Positions 15,866 through 24,236 of a stretch of 47,134 nt of DNA are shown one piece after another. The translations under genes were made by a program, and so were the position numbers. The notes under the pieces were generated by a model, which did not search any database, was not told the DNA's origin, and worked only from the letters and a program-made list of their open reading frames with translations. Position 1 is the stretch's first letter; every line of letters starts with the position of its first letter. The stretch comes from Chloroflexota bacterium (GTDB taxonomy: Bacteria > Chloroflexota > Anaerolineae > Anaerolineales > Villigracilaceae), in assembly GCA_016866215.1 (NCBI GenBank), contig VGNE01000027.1, positions 1 through 47,134 on the forward strand, written 5' to 3'.

Positions 15866-16976
15866 CCAGCGATTTCTTGATCTTTCTTCTTTGCTGAGGT
15901 TTCTTTTTTTTCAAAAGTTTCTCTGCAAACTTTCTTCCTTCTTTTGCCAGCTTCCTGCCTTCTTTCACGAGCGGATTATCCGCAAACATATCTTCCTGCG
16001 GCAGGCGCAGTAATTTCTTGATTGTATGGAACTGGTCGTCACGGTAGACCATGTGTTGCACACGCAGCCTGCCGGCCAAGGCCTTGATCTCCTTCACCGG
16101 GAACATCTCCAAACCCGGATGGGTTACCTTCAATGAAGCGGCGGCAATTGCAAAGCGAACGGATTCTTCCAGCCTCCAGCCTTTGAGATAGCCATAGATA
16201 AAACCAGACGAAAAAGTTGCGCCCGCGCCGGAACCATCCACTGCTTTCACTTTGGGCGCAAAAACCCTGACAATCTTATCACCTTGCACCACCAAACAGC
16301 CCTGACTCGCCATGGTAATAATGGCGGTCTTGATGCCAGCCTTGAATAATTTTCTAGCCACAGAAAGCATGGCCTGTTTTTTACCGATCTGTGCCGCGTC
16401 TGTCACGGCCTGGCAAATCGTGGCACGGCTGGCATACTTTTTCAATATCTCAGGGTCTTTATGTCCATGCTCCAAATTGAGGAACACAGGCACGTTCGCG
16501 CGATTGGCTTCATCCATCGCACGGACAATGGGATCGCCGTCATACCAATCCACGTAAAGCAATTTGGATTTCTTGATCAGCGAAAGATCAGCAGAATCAA
16601 GAGTACTTAATATTTCAGGCGAACGCTGCCAGAAATATGTGCGCGCTCCTTTTTTATCAGACACGTTCACTTCGATAGGTGTCTTATATTTTTTAGTAAA
16701 ACGCACCTTACCCAGCACGCCCCAATCTTTTAATTTGCGCGCTACCTCATGACCCAACAAATCATCACCGACAGACGTGCCGATCATGGCGGTTGGCACA
16801 CCCCATTGACGAAGCGCGCAGGCGATGATCGCCGCATCGTCATAAACATATTCACTGACCTGATGAACAATTGCGCCTGTATTGTGTTTGGGCAAGCGGT
16901 CCAACGCCATGATATAGACGGGTGTCAACATGCCGAAGCCGATGTATGCGGGAGGAGTTGATTTTGTATTAGACAT
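15858..16976 (-). CDS. PfkB-family carbohydrate kinase homologue with altered catalytic motif
   Basis: A 372-residue protein with the ribokinase/PfkB fold, including an N-terminal GFGMLTP segment, GTSVGDDLLGHEVARKL at about 66-82, and the C-terminal ATP-site region. The diagnostic DTxGAGD motif reads DGSGAGA at 247-253, so the catalytic-base Asp is Ala (codon GCA). This predicts loss of, or a change in, kinase activity. The C-terminal ~60 residues are very Lys-rich (EGRKLAKEGRKFAEKLLKKKK) and beyond usual PfkB length. Its gene lies between the MttB-like and FAD/GcvT genes. No strong ribosome site precedes the ATG at 16976, so the exact start is uncertain. Confidence 0.82.
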   Translation of the reverse strand: MSNTKSTPPAYIGFGMLTPVYIMALDRLPKHNTGAIVHQVSEYVYDDAAIIACALRQWGVPTAMIGTSVGDDLLGHEVARKLKDWGVLGKVRFTKKYKTPIEVNVSDKKGARTYFWQRSPEILSTLDSADLSLIKKSKLLYVDWYDGDPIVRAMDEANRANVPVFLNLEHGHKDPEILKKYASRATICQAVTDAAQIGKKQAMLSVARKLFKAGIKTAIITMASQGCLVVQGDKIVRVFAPKVKAVDGSGAGATFSSGFIYGYLKGWRLEESVRFAIAAASLKVTHPGLEMFPVKEIKALAGRLRVQHMVYRDDQFHTIKKLLRLPQEDMFADNPLVKEGRKLAKEGRKFAEKLLKKKKPQQRRKIKKSLVG

Positions 16977-16988
16977 TTAATATAAACC

Positions 16989-17127
16989 CGTCATTGCGAG
17001 GGAGCTCTTGTTCTTCGCCCGAAGCGTCGCCGTGGCGCCGTGGCGACACAATCTCCATTAACTGGGGATTGCTTCCTTCGACAGGCTCAGGACAGGCGTC
17101 GGGAAGAATACCCTCCTCGCAATGACG
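16989..17127. repeat. GTCATTGCGAG dyad element, long copy
   Basis: CGTCATTGCGAG (16989-17000) and CTCGCAATGACG (17116-17127) are perfect inverted ends around a 115-nt interior. The interior includes GGAGCTCTTGTTCTTCGC-like sequence. It fills the gap between the PfkB-like and FAD/GcvT genes. Confidence 0.8.
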
Positions 17128-17128
17128 A

Positions 17129-19582
17129 CTAGGTACGCGCCCGCTCGCCTTTGGGATCGAATAATACAGACGCCGTCACTTCCGCTTCGCGGCGACCCTC
17201 GATCAGGTCCACGCTGAAGCGATTGCCTTGCTTGGCTAATTCAGTTGGGAGATAAGTATACATGATGTTCTTCTTCACTGTGAAGCCATAACCGCCGCTG
17301 CGAACGCGGGTCAAAACTTTCCCTTCGTGATAAACCGCTTCGCCTCCATAGATTTGAGTGAAGTCATCGCCATCAGTCAAGACAAGCGTGCAGAGTTTGC
17401 GTTTGACCCCTTCGGCTTTTTGTTTGACCAAAGCGTCGTGCCCGATGAAAACTTGTGGTGAGCCTGCCGAACCATCCCCTTTATCGAGATGGACACAGAA
17501 CCCAAGACCTGCCTCATAAGGAGTTTCAGAAGGCGTTATATCGGCGGTGAAATAACGATAGCCTTTTTCAAGGCGAAGCGAATCCAACACTTTGTAACCA
17601 CCCACTTCAAGACCGAATTCCCTGCCAGATTCGATAAGCATATCCCAAACCATCGTGGCTTTGTTATTGGGGATATAAAGTTCCCAGCCAAGCTCGCCAG
17701 CGTAACTGACTCTCTGGGCGTATACTTTCGCACCATTGATGCGGATCAACTTGGTGGTCAAGTAAGGATGCGCCGCATTTGAGACATCATCGCTTGTAAT
17801 CTTCTCCAACACTGCGCGAGCTTTGGGTCCCCACAACGCGAGACAGGCATAATCCTGTGTAATATCGCAAATGGAGACTTCACCATCTTTTTCATCCACA
17901 TGCATTTGAATCCGCGCGAGGTCGTTGGCAATAAAACCCGAACCTGTGATCACCCAGAAATAATCCTCCCCTAAACGAGTAACAGTTAAATCAGATTCGA
18001 TTCCGCCGCGCGCGTTCAGGAATTGAGTGTAAATTGCGCTGCCAACTGGTTTATTGATGTCGCTGTCGGTTAGCCTTTGCAACAAAGGTAATGCGCCTTT
18101 GCCTTTCACTTCAATTTTTCCAAATGAAGTGAGATCAAACAATGCAACTCTTTCACGTGTGGCTTTATGTTCCTCGCCCACGCGCTCAAAGAATGGCGGT
18201 TTGCTCCAGCCGAATTGACGCTGGTCTTCGCCCATACGCCTGGATGGTTTGCCCGGCTGGAAATAGTTCACGCGTTCCCAGCCAAACTTTTCGCCGAACA
18301 CTGCGCCAAGTTCAAGCAAGCGATGATGCACAGGGCTTACACGATGAGGTCTCCCCCATTCATGTTCGTCGTGCGGAAAGCGCAAGCGATAATAATACTT
18401 CACACATTCGCGCGTCCGCTCCGCCGCGTAGACAGGGTCTGAATAATAATTTCCAAAGCGTGTGGCGCGGTAGGCATAGACATCCATCGGCGCTTCACCG
18501 TCAATGATCCATTCCGCCATCAACTTGCCAATGCCGCCCGCGCCGCCGTATCCATTCAACGACATGCCCGCCGCCATCCAAAATCCGCGCACACCTGCCA
18601 TCGGTCCGAGCAAAGGTTGGCAGTCAGGCGTGTACGCACCAGGATGACACACCAGCGTGATGATTCCTGCCTTATCCAAAAACGGCAAACGTCTGATCGC
18701 GCCTTCAAGCAGCATTTCAAATTGATCAAAGTTCGAGGGCAGCGTCGCGCCTCCGTGCTCCCACGGCACACCATCAATCCAGCGCGCAATCGGCGAAGGC
18801 TCATAGCCGCCAATCACAAGTCCGCCCTGCTCCTGGCGCATGTAAACCAGATTATCGGGGTCGCGCAAACACGGCGTATCATGCGTGAACTCATGTCCGG
18901 GCACGGCTTTCAACGCGATGTGTTGATGATCCACTGGAGTGGTTGGGATGTGAAGTCCCGCCATCGCGGCGATTCGCGGCGCCCACAATCCTGCCGCGTT
19001 GATGACGATCTCGCATCTTATCTCGCCCTTATCTGTTACTACTCGCTCGATATTTCCCTGCGCCGAAACTTTGATCCCCATCACGCGCGTATTCGTATAA
19101 ATTGTTACACCCAGGTCTTTGGCAAACTTTGCCATCGAAGTTGTCGTTATGTACGGGTCAAGTTGTCCGTCACGCGGGAGATAAATACCGCCGTACAAAT
19201 CCTTTTTGGAAATCTGCGGCATGACCTTCAACGCTTCATCAGGCGAGATGACATCCACTTCGAGTCCCAACGCCTTTGCGCGACTCACGCTTCTTTCCAA
19301 CTCTTTGAGCTGTTCCCTGCTCGACGCGACTCTCAAACTCCCGACATGATCGAACAAACCGAGTTCAGAATACAACTCAATGCTATACATGCGGAACTTG
19401 AGCATGGCTTGTGACGTGGCAAATTGGGTCACGAGTCCAGCCGCGTGAGAGGACTCTCCGCTGGCAATCTCGCCTTTCTCCAGAATCACAACATCCTTGC
19501 GACCATACTTCGCAAGATGATAGGCGATCTGCGCGCCGTAAATCCCACCGCCGATGATGACAATTTGTGCTTGATCTTTCAT
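17129..19582 (-). CDS. FAD oxidoreductase/GcvT fusion, dimethylglycine/sarcosine dehydrogenase-like (copy 1)
   Basis: An 817-residue two-part enzyme. The N-terminal FAD domain has GGGIYG at 11-16. The SHAAGL motif at 45-50 contains the His that binds FAD covalently in dimethylglycine and sarcosine dehydrogenases. A C-terminal GcvT (aminomethyltransferase) domain begins at about residue 430 and includes RLEKGYRYFTADITPSETPYEAGLG. Such enzymes oxidise an N-methyl group and pass the C1 unit to tetrahydrofolate. The substrate is not certain; dimethylglycine and sarcosine are the obvious candidates. AAGGAG precedes the ATG at 19582. A longer frame to 19630 would read through octamer repeats and was rejected. 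It is paralogous to 26899-29331. Confidence 0.88.
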   Translation of the reverse strand: MKDQAQIVIIGGGIYGAQIAYHLAKYGRKDVVILEKGEIASGESSHAAGLVTQFATSQAMLKFRMYSIELYSELGLFDHVGSLRVASSREQLKELERSVSRAKALGLEVDVISPDEALKVMPQISKKDLYGGIYLPRDGQLDPYITTTSMAKFAKDLGVTIYTNTRVMGIKVSAQGNIERVVTDKGEIRCEIVINAAGLWAPRIAAMAGLHIPTTPVDHQHIALKAVPGHEFTHDTPCLRDPDNLVYMRQEQGGLVIGGYEPSPIARWIDGVPWEHGGATLPSNFDQFEMLLEGAIRRLPFLDKAGIITLVCHPGAYTPDCQPLLGPMAGVRGFWMAAGMSLNGYGGAGGIGKLMAEWIIDGEAPMDVYAYRATRFGNYYSDPVYAAERTRECVKYYYRLRFPHDEHEWGRPHRVSPVHHRLLELGAVFGEKFGWERVNYFQPGKPSRRMGEDQRQFGWSKPPFFERVGEEHKATRERVALFDLTSFGKIEVKGKGALPLLQRLTDSDINKPVGSAIYTQFLNARGGIESDLTVTRLGEDYFWVITGSGFIANDLARIQMHVDEKDGEVSICDITQDYACLALWGPKARAVLEKITSDDVSNAAHPYLTTKLIRINGAKVYAQRVSYAGELGWELYIPNNKATMVWDMLIESGREFGLEVGGYKVLDSLRLEKGYRYFTADITPSETPYEAGLGFCVHLDKGDGSAGSPQVFIGHDALVKQKAEGVKRKLCTLVLTDGDDFTQIYGGEAVYHEGKVLTRVRSGGYGFTVKKNIMYTYLPTELAKQGNRFSVDLIEGRREAEVTASVLFDPKGERART

Positions 19583-19598
19583 GGTTCTCCTTATAGAA

Positions 19599-19687
19599 GT
19601 ACACAGGTATACATGTACACAGGTACACAAAGTTGACTTGTTTACATGTCTACGTGTCTACGTGTTTACTTGTGTACGTGTCTACTT
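19599..19687. repeat. Octamer array GTNTACNT with internal strand switch (10 units)
   Basis: Four units in one orientation (GTACACAG, GTATACAT, GTACACAG, GTACACAA) are followed by a 9-nt junction. Six units in the other orientation follow (GTTTACAT, GTCTACGT, GTCTACGT, GTTTACTT, GTGTACGT, GTCTACTT). The halves are complementary enough to pair. The TAG stop of the four-helix-bundle gene lies in the last unit. Confidence 0.8.
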
Positions 19688-20179
19688 ACCTACATCATCT
19701 ACTTCTTCATCCAAATTCACTTCATAATCCGCTTGATCTTCACGCACCTTCTTATCGCCATACTCTTGTGCGCCCGCGCGCTGGCGGCGGACATAAGACA
19801 TAAAACCATTGAGCGCCTGCTCCGCCTGACGAATCAACTTGTAAAGTGACTCAAATTCTTGTTGGGCAATGTAATCCAAAACGCGGGAGTCTATCAACCG
19901 CGCCAGGGTTTCCATTAACTCGCCGCGAGCGATGGAGTAGTAATGCAGGCTGTCAAGATAATGATAACGTCCATATGCCTCGCCAATATTTCCAGTCGTA
20001 TTCTTTGATGAGCGGCGAATTTGCGAATACAGGTCGAACTTTTCCTTCGCAGGCAGAGTCTCTGATAATACATGCACCTTCGCCATTACTTCCAACGCAA
20101 GTTGATAACATTCCAAATCTTCAAACCCGCGTTTACCCTTTTCTCCTGGCGAAACGTATAACTCTTTTTTCTCACTCAT
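19682..20179 (-). CDS. Four helix bundle protein (S23/bIVS-encoded protein family)
   Basis: A 165-residue protein with the TIGR02436/S23 pattern: FEDLECYQLALEVMAKVHVL, then FDLYSQIRRSSKNTTGNIGEAYGR and the C-terminal helices (LYKLIRQAEQALNGF). The family is named for proteins encoded in 23S rRNA intervening sequences, and relatives include the Avd accessory protein of diversity-generating retroelements. No 23S rRNA or reverse transcriptase is nearby. The gene is bracketed by octamer arrays on both sides (19599-19687 and 20192-20335), and its stop codon is inside the downstream one, which suggests the gene and repeats travelled together. Function in this setting is unknown. Confidence 0.85.
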   Translation of the reverse strand: MSEKKELYVSPGEKGKRGFEDLECYQLALEVMAKVHVLSETLPAKEKFDLYSQIRRSSKNTTGNIGEAYGRYHYLDSLHYYSIARGELMETLARLIDSRVLDYIAQQEFESLYKLIRQAEQALNGFMSYVRRQRAGAQEYGDKKVREDQADYEVNLDEEVDDVGK

Positions 20180-20191
20180 ACCTCTCTCCGT

Positions 20192-20335
20192 GTCTACTTG
20201 TTTGCTTGTTTGCTTATTTACCTGTGTACCTGTGTACTTATTTACTTGTGTACCTGTTTACCTGTGTACTTATTTACTTGTGTACCTGTTTACCTGTGTA
20301 CTTATTTACTTGTGTACCTGTTTACCTGTGTACTA
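20192..20335. repeat. Octamer array GTNTACYT (18 units), with 32-bp higher-order period
   Basis: Eighteen 8-bp units run in phase from GTCTACTT to GTGTACTA. Four units (GTGTACTT, ATTTACTT, GTGTACCT, GTTTACCT) repeat as a 32-bp block about three times, showing recent block duplication. The TAA stop of the kinase gene ending at 20322 lies inside. Long open frames read across it are artefacts. Confidence 0.85.
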
Positions 20336-21224
20336 CCTCCCTCACCCATCCCTCAAACTCTTTCGAGTCCATCTTCTCCACTGCCCTGCCCCAGCGTTCC
20401 TCAGCCCAACCCCAAAAATCAAAATCAATTGTTGAGATGTTCGCCTGAATTGCGGCCCACAATCCCCAGCCCACATCTGACATGATCATGTTCAATTTCA
20501 TACGTGCAATCATATCGGAAGTCGCTTTACCGAAATACGCCGCACACACTTCGTTGATCTGCTCGTCGTTGAATTGCATTTCCTGACAGGTATTTCCCAA
20601 CTCAAAGGTCGGGTCGTTGTTGCCGCTGTATTCATAATCAATCAACCATAATTGCTTGCCATCGTCAATATAATTTTCAGCCAATAGGTCATTGTTGCAT
20701 GGAACTGTGGGCAATGGATTCACTTTCATGGCTTGTTCAATCTGCGCCACAGTGGACATTCTTTCATCGTAGCCATCAGGTACACGGATGTCGCGTTCTT
20801 TGCATATCTTGAGATAATACTCCGTGAGGCGAAACATGTTGAAGTCCGAATAGAAGCGGGGACCTTGATTCAGTTTTTTGATCGCCTGCGCCATGCGCGC
20901 CGGCATTCCCTTTTCGTTCAAAGCATCCTTCGACATGGTTTTGCCGTTCAGGAATTCGATCACCATCACATTATATTCGGGGATGTGATACAAAACTTTC
21001 GGCGCCACACCAGTTTGTGACGCGGCATTGGTATTGTGATATTCGTTGTTTCGGTCAATTGCAAGGAGTTCCGTGCTTTCACCCGGCACACGGACAAAGT
21101 ATGGCACGCCGTCCACGTTCACTTTGAAGTTGGTATTGGTCAAACCGCCTGAAAGCGGATGAATGGAAACGGTTTTCCCTTTCCAATCTTCAATTTTGGT
21201 TACCACTTCTTCGATTACGGACAT
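20322..21224 (-). CDS. Choline-kinase/APH-like phosphotransferase (copy 1)
   Basis: A 300-residue protein of the choline/ethanolamine kinase branch of the APH fold. The N-terminal SGGLTNTNFKV at about 25-35 is the nucleotide-loop pattern of LicA-like kinases. The catalytic block is PCNNDLLAENY (175-185), with D179 and N184 kept but the His of the usual HxD replaced by Asn177. LIDYEYSGNNDPTFELGN (194-211) supplies the Mg-binding Asp. The start at 21224 has GGGAG 6 nt ahead; a longer frame to 21314 lies in repeat-like intergenic DNA. The stop lies within the octamer array. The substrate is presumably a small alcohol or amino alcohol, unproven. It is paralogous to 29515-30450. Confidence 0.85.
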   Translation of the reverse strand: MSVIEEVVTKIEDWKGKTVSIHPLSGGLTNTNFKVNVDGVPYFVRVPGESTELLAIDRNNEYHNTNAASQTGVAPKVLYHIPEYNVMVIEFLNGKTMSKDALNEKGMPARMAQAIKKLNQGPRFYSDFNMFRLTEYYLKICKERDIRVPDGYDERMSTVAQIEQAMKVNPLPTVPCNNDLLAENYIDDGKQLWLIDYEYSGNNDPTFELGNTCQEMQFNDEQINEVCAAYFGKATSDMIARMKLNMIMSDVGWGLWAAIQANISTIDFDFWGWAEERWGRAVEKMDSKEFEGWVREVVHR

Positions 21225-21360
21225 GCGATCTCCCAAATTGCCTTCGCGCTGAGCGGAGCGTAGCGCAGGGTTTGTGTGATCCTGTGTCCTTCGACTACAC
21301 CGCACAAAGAACAAGTGCGTGCGGCTCCGCTCACATCGTCCCGATGATCTTGCGGGAGGA
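21225..21360. repeat. Intergenic repeat-like DNA related to the dyad family core
   Basis: The stretch holds CCTTCGACTACACCGCACAAAG and CGAACTAG-type words that recur at 38930-39015 and 30518-30545, with paired CGCTGAGCGGAGCG and GGCTCCGCTCA sequences. No gene is supported here. It probably represents degraded copies of interspersed dyad elements. Confidence 0.4.
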
Positions 21361-21375
21361 CAAAGATATTAATAT

Positions 21376-21408
21376 GGTGGTCAGTGTTTATATTAAACAC
21401 TGACCACC
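21376..21408. repeat. Perfect 15-bp hairpin after the APC permease gene
   Basis: GGTGGTCAGTGTTTA (21376-21390) and its exact complement (21394-21408) surround a 3-nt loop. There is no T-run, so it may stabilise the permease message 3' end or act as an operator. Confidence 0.7.
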
Positions 21409-21432
21409 CATAACCTAATCAATCTGAAATTT

Positions 21433-23061
21433 TTATTCGGGCGGGATTTCCTTGAAGGCATAATCCACGTTGATGCCCCTGGATTTCTGCGTATTCTTGG
21501 CTAACATATACCAAATGCCCGAGAAGATCAAAACTCCAAACACAACGCTATACGCCAGTGTACTGGTAAGCCCAAGCTGCGCATAGAGCATGAACATCAG
21601 GGTCATTGCGCCGCCAAGAATGAAACCGATCACACCGAGGATGGTGACCAACGGAGTGTTGCCAACTTTGTATTTTGCGCCCGGGGACGATTCGTACACA
21701 TCCTTTGCGCGGTAAGGCAATAATGCGCCCGCCAAACAGGTAATTACGAATACATAACCGCAGGCAAAGGTGACGCCAAGCGTCAGCGCGACCCAGTTTG
21801 AGTTAAGGTTGTACAACAGAATGACGGGGATGCTGGCAAGGAAATATGCCCAGTGGGCGTTGACCGGTGTATGCCGTTTCTCGTCCACTTTGCTGACCCA
21901 TTCGGGAAGCAAACGATCAAGCGACATGGCGACCATGACGCGCGTCATACCGATATAGCAGTTATGCACGATCTGATGCGAGTTGAGGATGTAGCCCAGG
22001 CCAATGATGATCACAACCAATGGGCTGGCTGTCAGCGCAACCGCAATGATGTTGGGCCAGAGCCAGAACCCGGCAATGGTTGATTCACCAACGCCTGACC
22101 AATAGCCTGCACCCGCCACATATAGGAATTCCGTGCCGACCGCTTTTTCCAATGCAAAAGCCAGAATAGCAAGCAAGATGCCAGTGAAGATCAGCGAACC
22201 CACGATGATGAACATCTGGCTGTTGAAGGAACGCGCGTTCTTGATCTCACCGTTCTGCTGGGCGCTATAGGTTGCCCATTGCAGGGACGTCCACGCAATG
22301 GGAGCAACAAGCACGGTAGCCAGTAAACTAAATGGCGGATTCAAATTCACGCCAGCGGCGACGGAGGCATCCCTGGCAGCCTGGACAAAATTCTGGGTTC
22401 CACCGACAGCAAGGGCGAAGGCATCGATCTTTGTCATCGAGGAAGCAGGGTCGCCCAGGAAAAGCACGACCAGCATGGTCACAAAAGCAAGCAATGTGCC
22501 AACGATCATTACAACCTGGAAACGCACATAATTCTTAAATCCACTGATGAGGATCATCATGGACACAAACGCATTCAAGATGCTGGTGATGATGATACCG
22601 GTTGAACCTGTAAACCAGATCCCAAGGTTGGACATTCCCGCACTGCCCATGGTTGCCCCCAGCCCAAGGAATAACGGCGCAAATCCAAGATAGGATAGCA
22701 GCCATCCGGAGAGCGCCACCCACTGAAGGATCCAGATCACATAACCGGACATGACCACTGTGAAAGCAGTCCCTCCGCCAAACACACGGCTCTGGAATAC
22801 ATAGTCGCCGCCAGAGCGGGGTAATGCAGTTGAGAGCCAGACATAGACCAATGCAATCGGGATTTCGATCACCATCGCAAGCAAAATTCCCCAGACGAGT
22901 TTGCCGCCAGGGAGGGCGCCCGGCGCCCAAAGATACGTCCACGGGAAGATCAAGCCCATCGTCAAAATGTTGTAGACGAAGGCAGAGAACGGGGACATGA
23001 CACGTACAAGCCCGGAGGCTTTTCGAGTAAAGACTTCTGGTCTTGCTGTTGCTGTAGCCAT
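21433..23061 (-). CDS. APC family amino acid/polyamine permease
   Basis: A 542-residue integral membrane protein with about 12 hydrophobic helices. The first helix region includes FSAFVYNILTMGLIFPWTYL and is followed by LPRSGGDYVFQSR, the APC superfamily signature. The cargo is not readable, but amino acids or amines fit the neighbouring methylamine-oxidising genes. AAGGAG lies before the ATG at 23061. It follows the metallophosphoesterase gene and precedes the choline-kinase-like gene. Confidence 0.88.
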   Translation of the reverse strand: MATATARPEVFTRKASGLVRVMSPFSAFVYNILTMGLIFPWTYLWAPGALPGGKLVWGILLAMVIEIPIALVYVWLSTALPRSGGDYVFQSRVFGGGTAFTVVMSGYVIWILQWVALSGWLLSYLGFAPLFLGLGATMGSAGMSNLGIWFTGSTGIIITSILNAFVSMMILISGFKNYVRFQVVMIVGTLLAFVTMLVVLFLGDPASSMTKIDAFALAVGGTQNFVQAARDASVAAGVNLNPPFSLLATVLVAPIAWTSLQWATYSAQQNGEIKNARSFNSQMFIIVGSLIFTGILLAILAFALEKAVGTEFLYVAGAGYWSGVGESTIAGFWLWPNIIAVALTASPLVVIIIGLGYILNSHQIVHNCYIGMTRVMVAMSLDRLLPEWVSKVDEKRHTPVNAHWAYFLASIPVILLYNLNSNWVALTLGVTFACGYVFVITCLAGALLPYRAKDVYESSPGAKYKVGNTPLVTILGVIGFILGGAMTLMFMLYAQLGLTSTLAYSVVFGVLIFSGIWYMLAKNTQKSRGINVDYAFKEIPPE

Positions 23062-23193
23062 TTCTTCTCCTTTGGTATTGAGAAATTAATACAATCTTTC
23101 AAGCCCGGAGAATTGGTTATTCATCCAATTCCCTTTTTCCAGAGTAGTTGGTGAAAGAATTTTTTGAATAAACTACCTCCTTGTCCAAACACG

Positions 23194-24192
23194 CTATCCG
23201 CTGGTCATCTGGTAACCTTGCACTTCGCCATCCACAAAAGTAACAAGGCAGCCGCGCAAGACACCTTCCGCGTATTCACTGCCCGGGTTGATGCAGGTGG
23301 TACGCCCAATTTTGGCGACGGATTGCGATTCGTGGATGTGACCATGCAGTCCAAGCATTGGTTTGTATTTTTCAATCGCCTCGCGGACGGAGATGCTTCC
23401 CGCGCCGTGCATAATTGGCTGCCCGCCGTGAGTGATTTGCTCGGGTGGGTCTTTCGTCCAATCCAACTTGGGACAGGTATCCAGCGTGGAGTCTTTGGGG
23501 GGGTCGTGGAAATTGAAAATGGCTTTGTTCATATCGGGGACCAACGCCGCCATTTTCTCGATCATCGCGCCTAGTTCTTCCTCTGAAACTTCGCGGGGCG
23601 TTTTCCAGGGAGTTGGTGTACTCAAGCCAACTGAGATCATCGTGTGGTCGTCATCCACTTGTACTTTTTCATTCTCACAGGCAAAAAAGGACTTGGTGGG
23701 CTCCTTCTTCATAACATTTAACACTTCCCACTCATCGTCGTTACCGCCCGTGACGAAACACTTAATGCCAGTGCCATTTAATCGTTCTTCGGCAAGATTG
23801 ACCCAATTGACCAATTTTTGTTTCGCAAGTTCGTTGAATAAAACTTCCACAGATTTTGGGTCGGCTTGCAATGCGCGAAATTCATCCTCTTCCATGATCC
23901 TGTAATAGAAACCGAGAATATCCAGCTTCGCCATCAGAGCATTGAGTTCGTCTTTGGTGGTGAGGTGTTCAACCCGTCCCTGCACAGTGGCGCGGTGATG
24001 TCCATTGGATTCCTTGATGATGGGAATCATTAATTTGCCTTGAATATCCCCGCCCATGACAATAACGTTGACTTCATAGAATTTCCCCGCATTAATAAAC
24101 TTGCGAAATGTGCGTTCAGAGCCGTGAATATCAGTGGCAAAGAACAGGCGGGTTGGTTCTTTTTTGGGATTCTTTGAAAACAAGAAAGACAT
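23194..24192 (-). CDS. Calcineurin-like metallophosphoesterase
   Basis: A 332-residue protein. The metallophosphoesterase motifs appear in order: ATDIHGSE (D-x-H), VMGGDIQG (GGD), TGGNDDEW (in place of GNHE), FNFHDPP and GLHGHIHES (GHxH). These would bind two metals and cleave phosphomonoesters or diesters. The substrate is unknown. The start at 24192 has GGAGG before it; the longer frame overlaps the 3' end of the regulator gene. It lies 44 nt downstream of the DeoR-type regulator and is probably co-transcribed with it. Confidence 0.85.
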   Translation of the reverse strand: MSFLFSKNPKKEPTRLFFATDIHGSERTFRKFINAGKFYEVNVIVMGGDIQGKLMIPIIKESNGHHRATVQGRVEHLTTKDELNALMAKLDILGFYYRIMEEDEFRALQADPKSVEVLFNELAKQKLVNWVNLAEERLNGTGIKCFVTGGNDDEWEVLNVMKKEPTKSFFACENEKVQVDDDHTMISVGLSTPTPWKTPREVSEEELGAMIEKMAALVPDMNKAIFNFHDPPKDSTLDTCPKLDWTKDPPEQITHGGQPIMHGAGSISVREAIEKYKPMLGLHGHIHESQSVAKIGRTTCINPGSEYAEGVLRGCLVTFVDGEVQGYQMTSG

Positions 24193-24236
24193 CGAGGCTC
24201 CTCCAAACAAAAAAAACGGCGCGTGGTCTGGGTGCG

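Noticed and set aside
19583-19630. N-terminal extension MCTCVHVYLCTS of FAD/GcvT copy 1
   Set aside because: It is read from octamer repeats; AAGGAG and the FAD motif support the start at 19582.
19682-20179. 23S rRNA intervening sequence or diversity-generating retroelement
   Set aside because: No rRNA, reverse transcriptase or template/variable repeat pair is present; only the protein family is shared.
20192-20335. CRISPR array
   Set aside because: Units are 8 bp with no spacers and no cas genes are nearby.
20190-20485. Long plus-strand frames rich in Cys, Leu, Val and Tyr (for example MSTCLLVCLFTCVPVYLF)
   Set aside because: They are translations of the octamer array in several frames; the real gene is the kinase on the minus strand.
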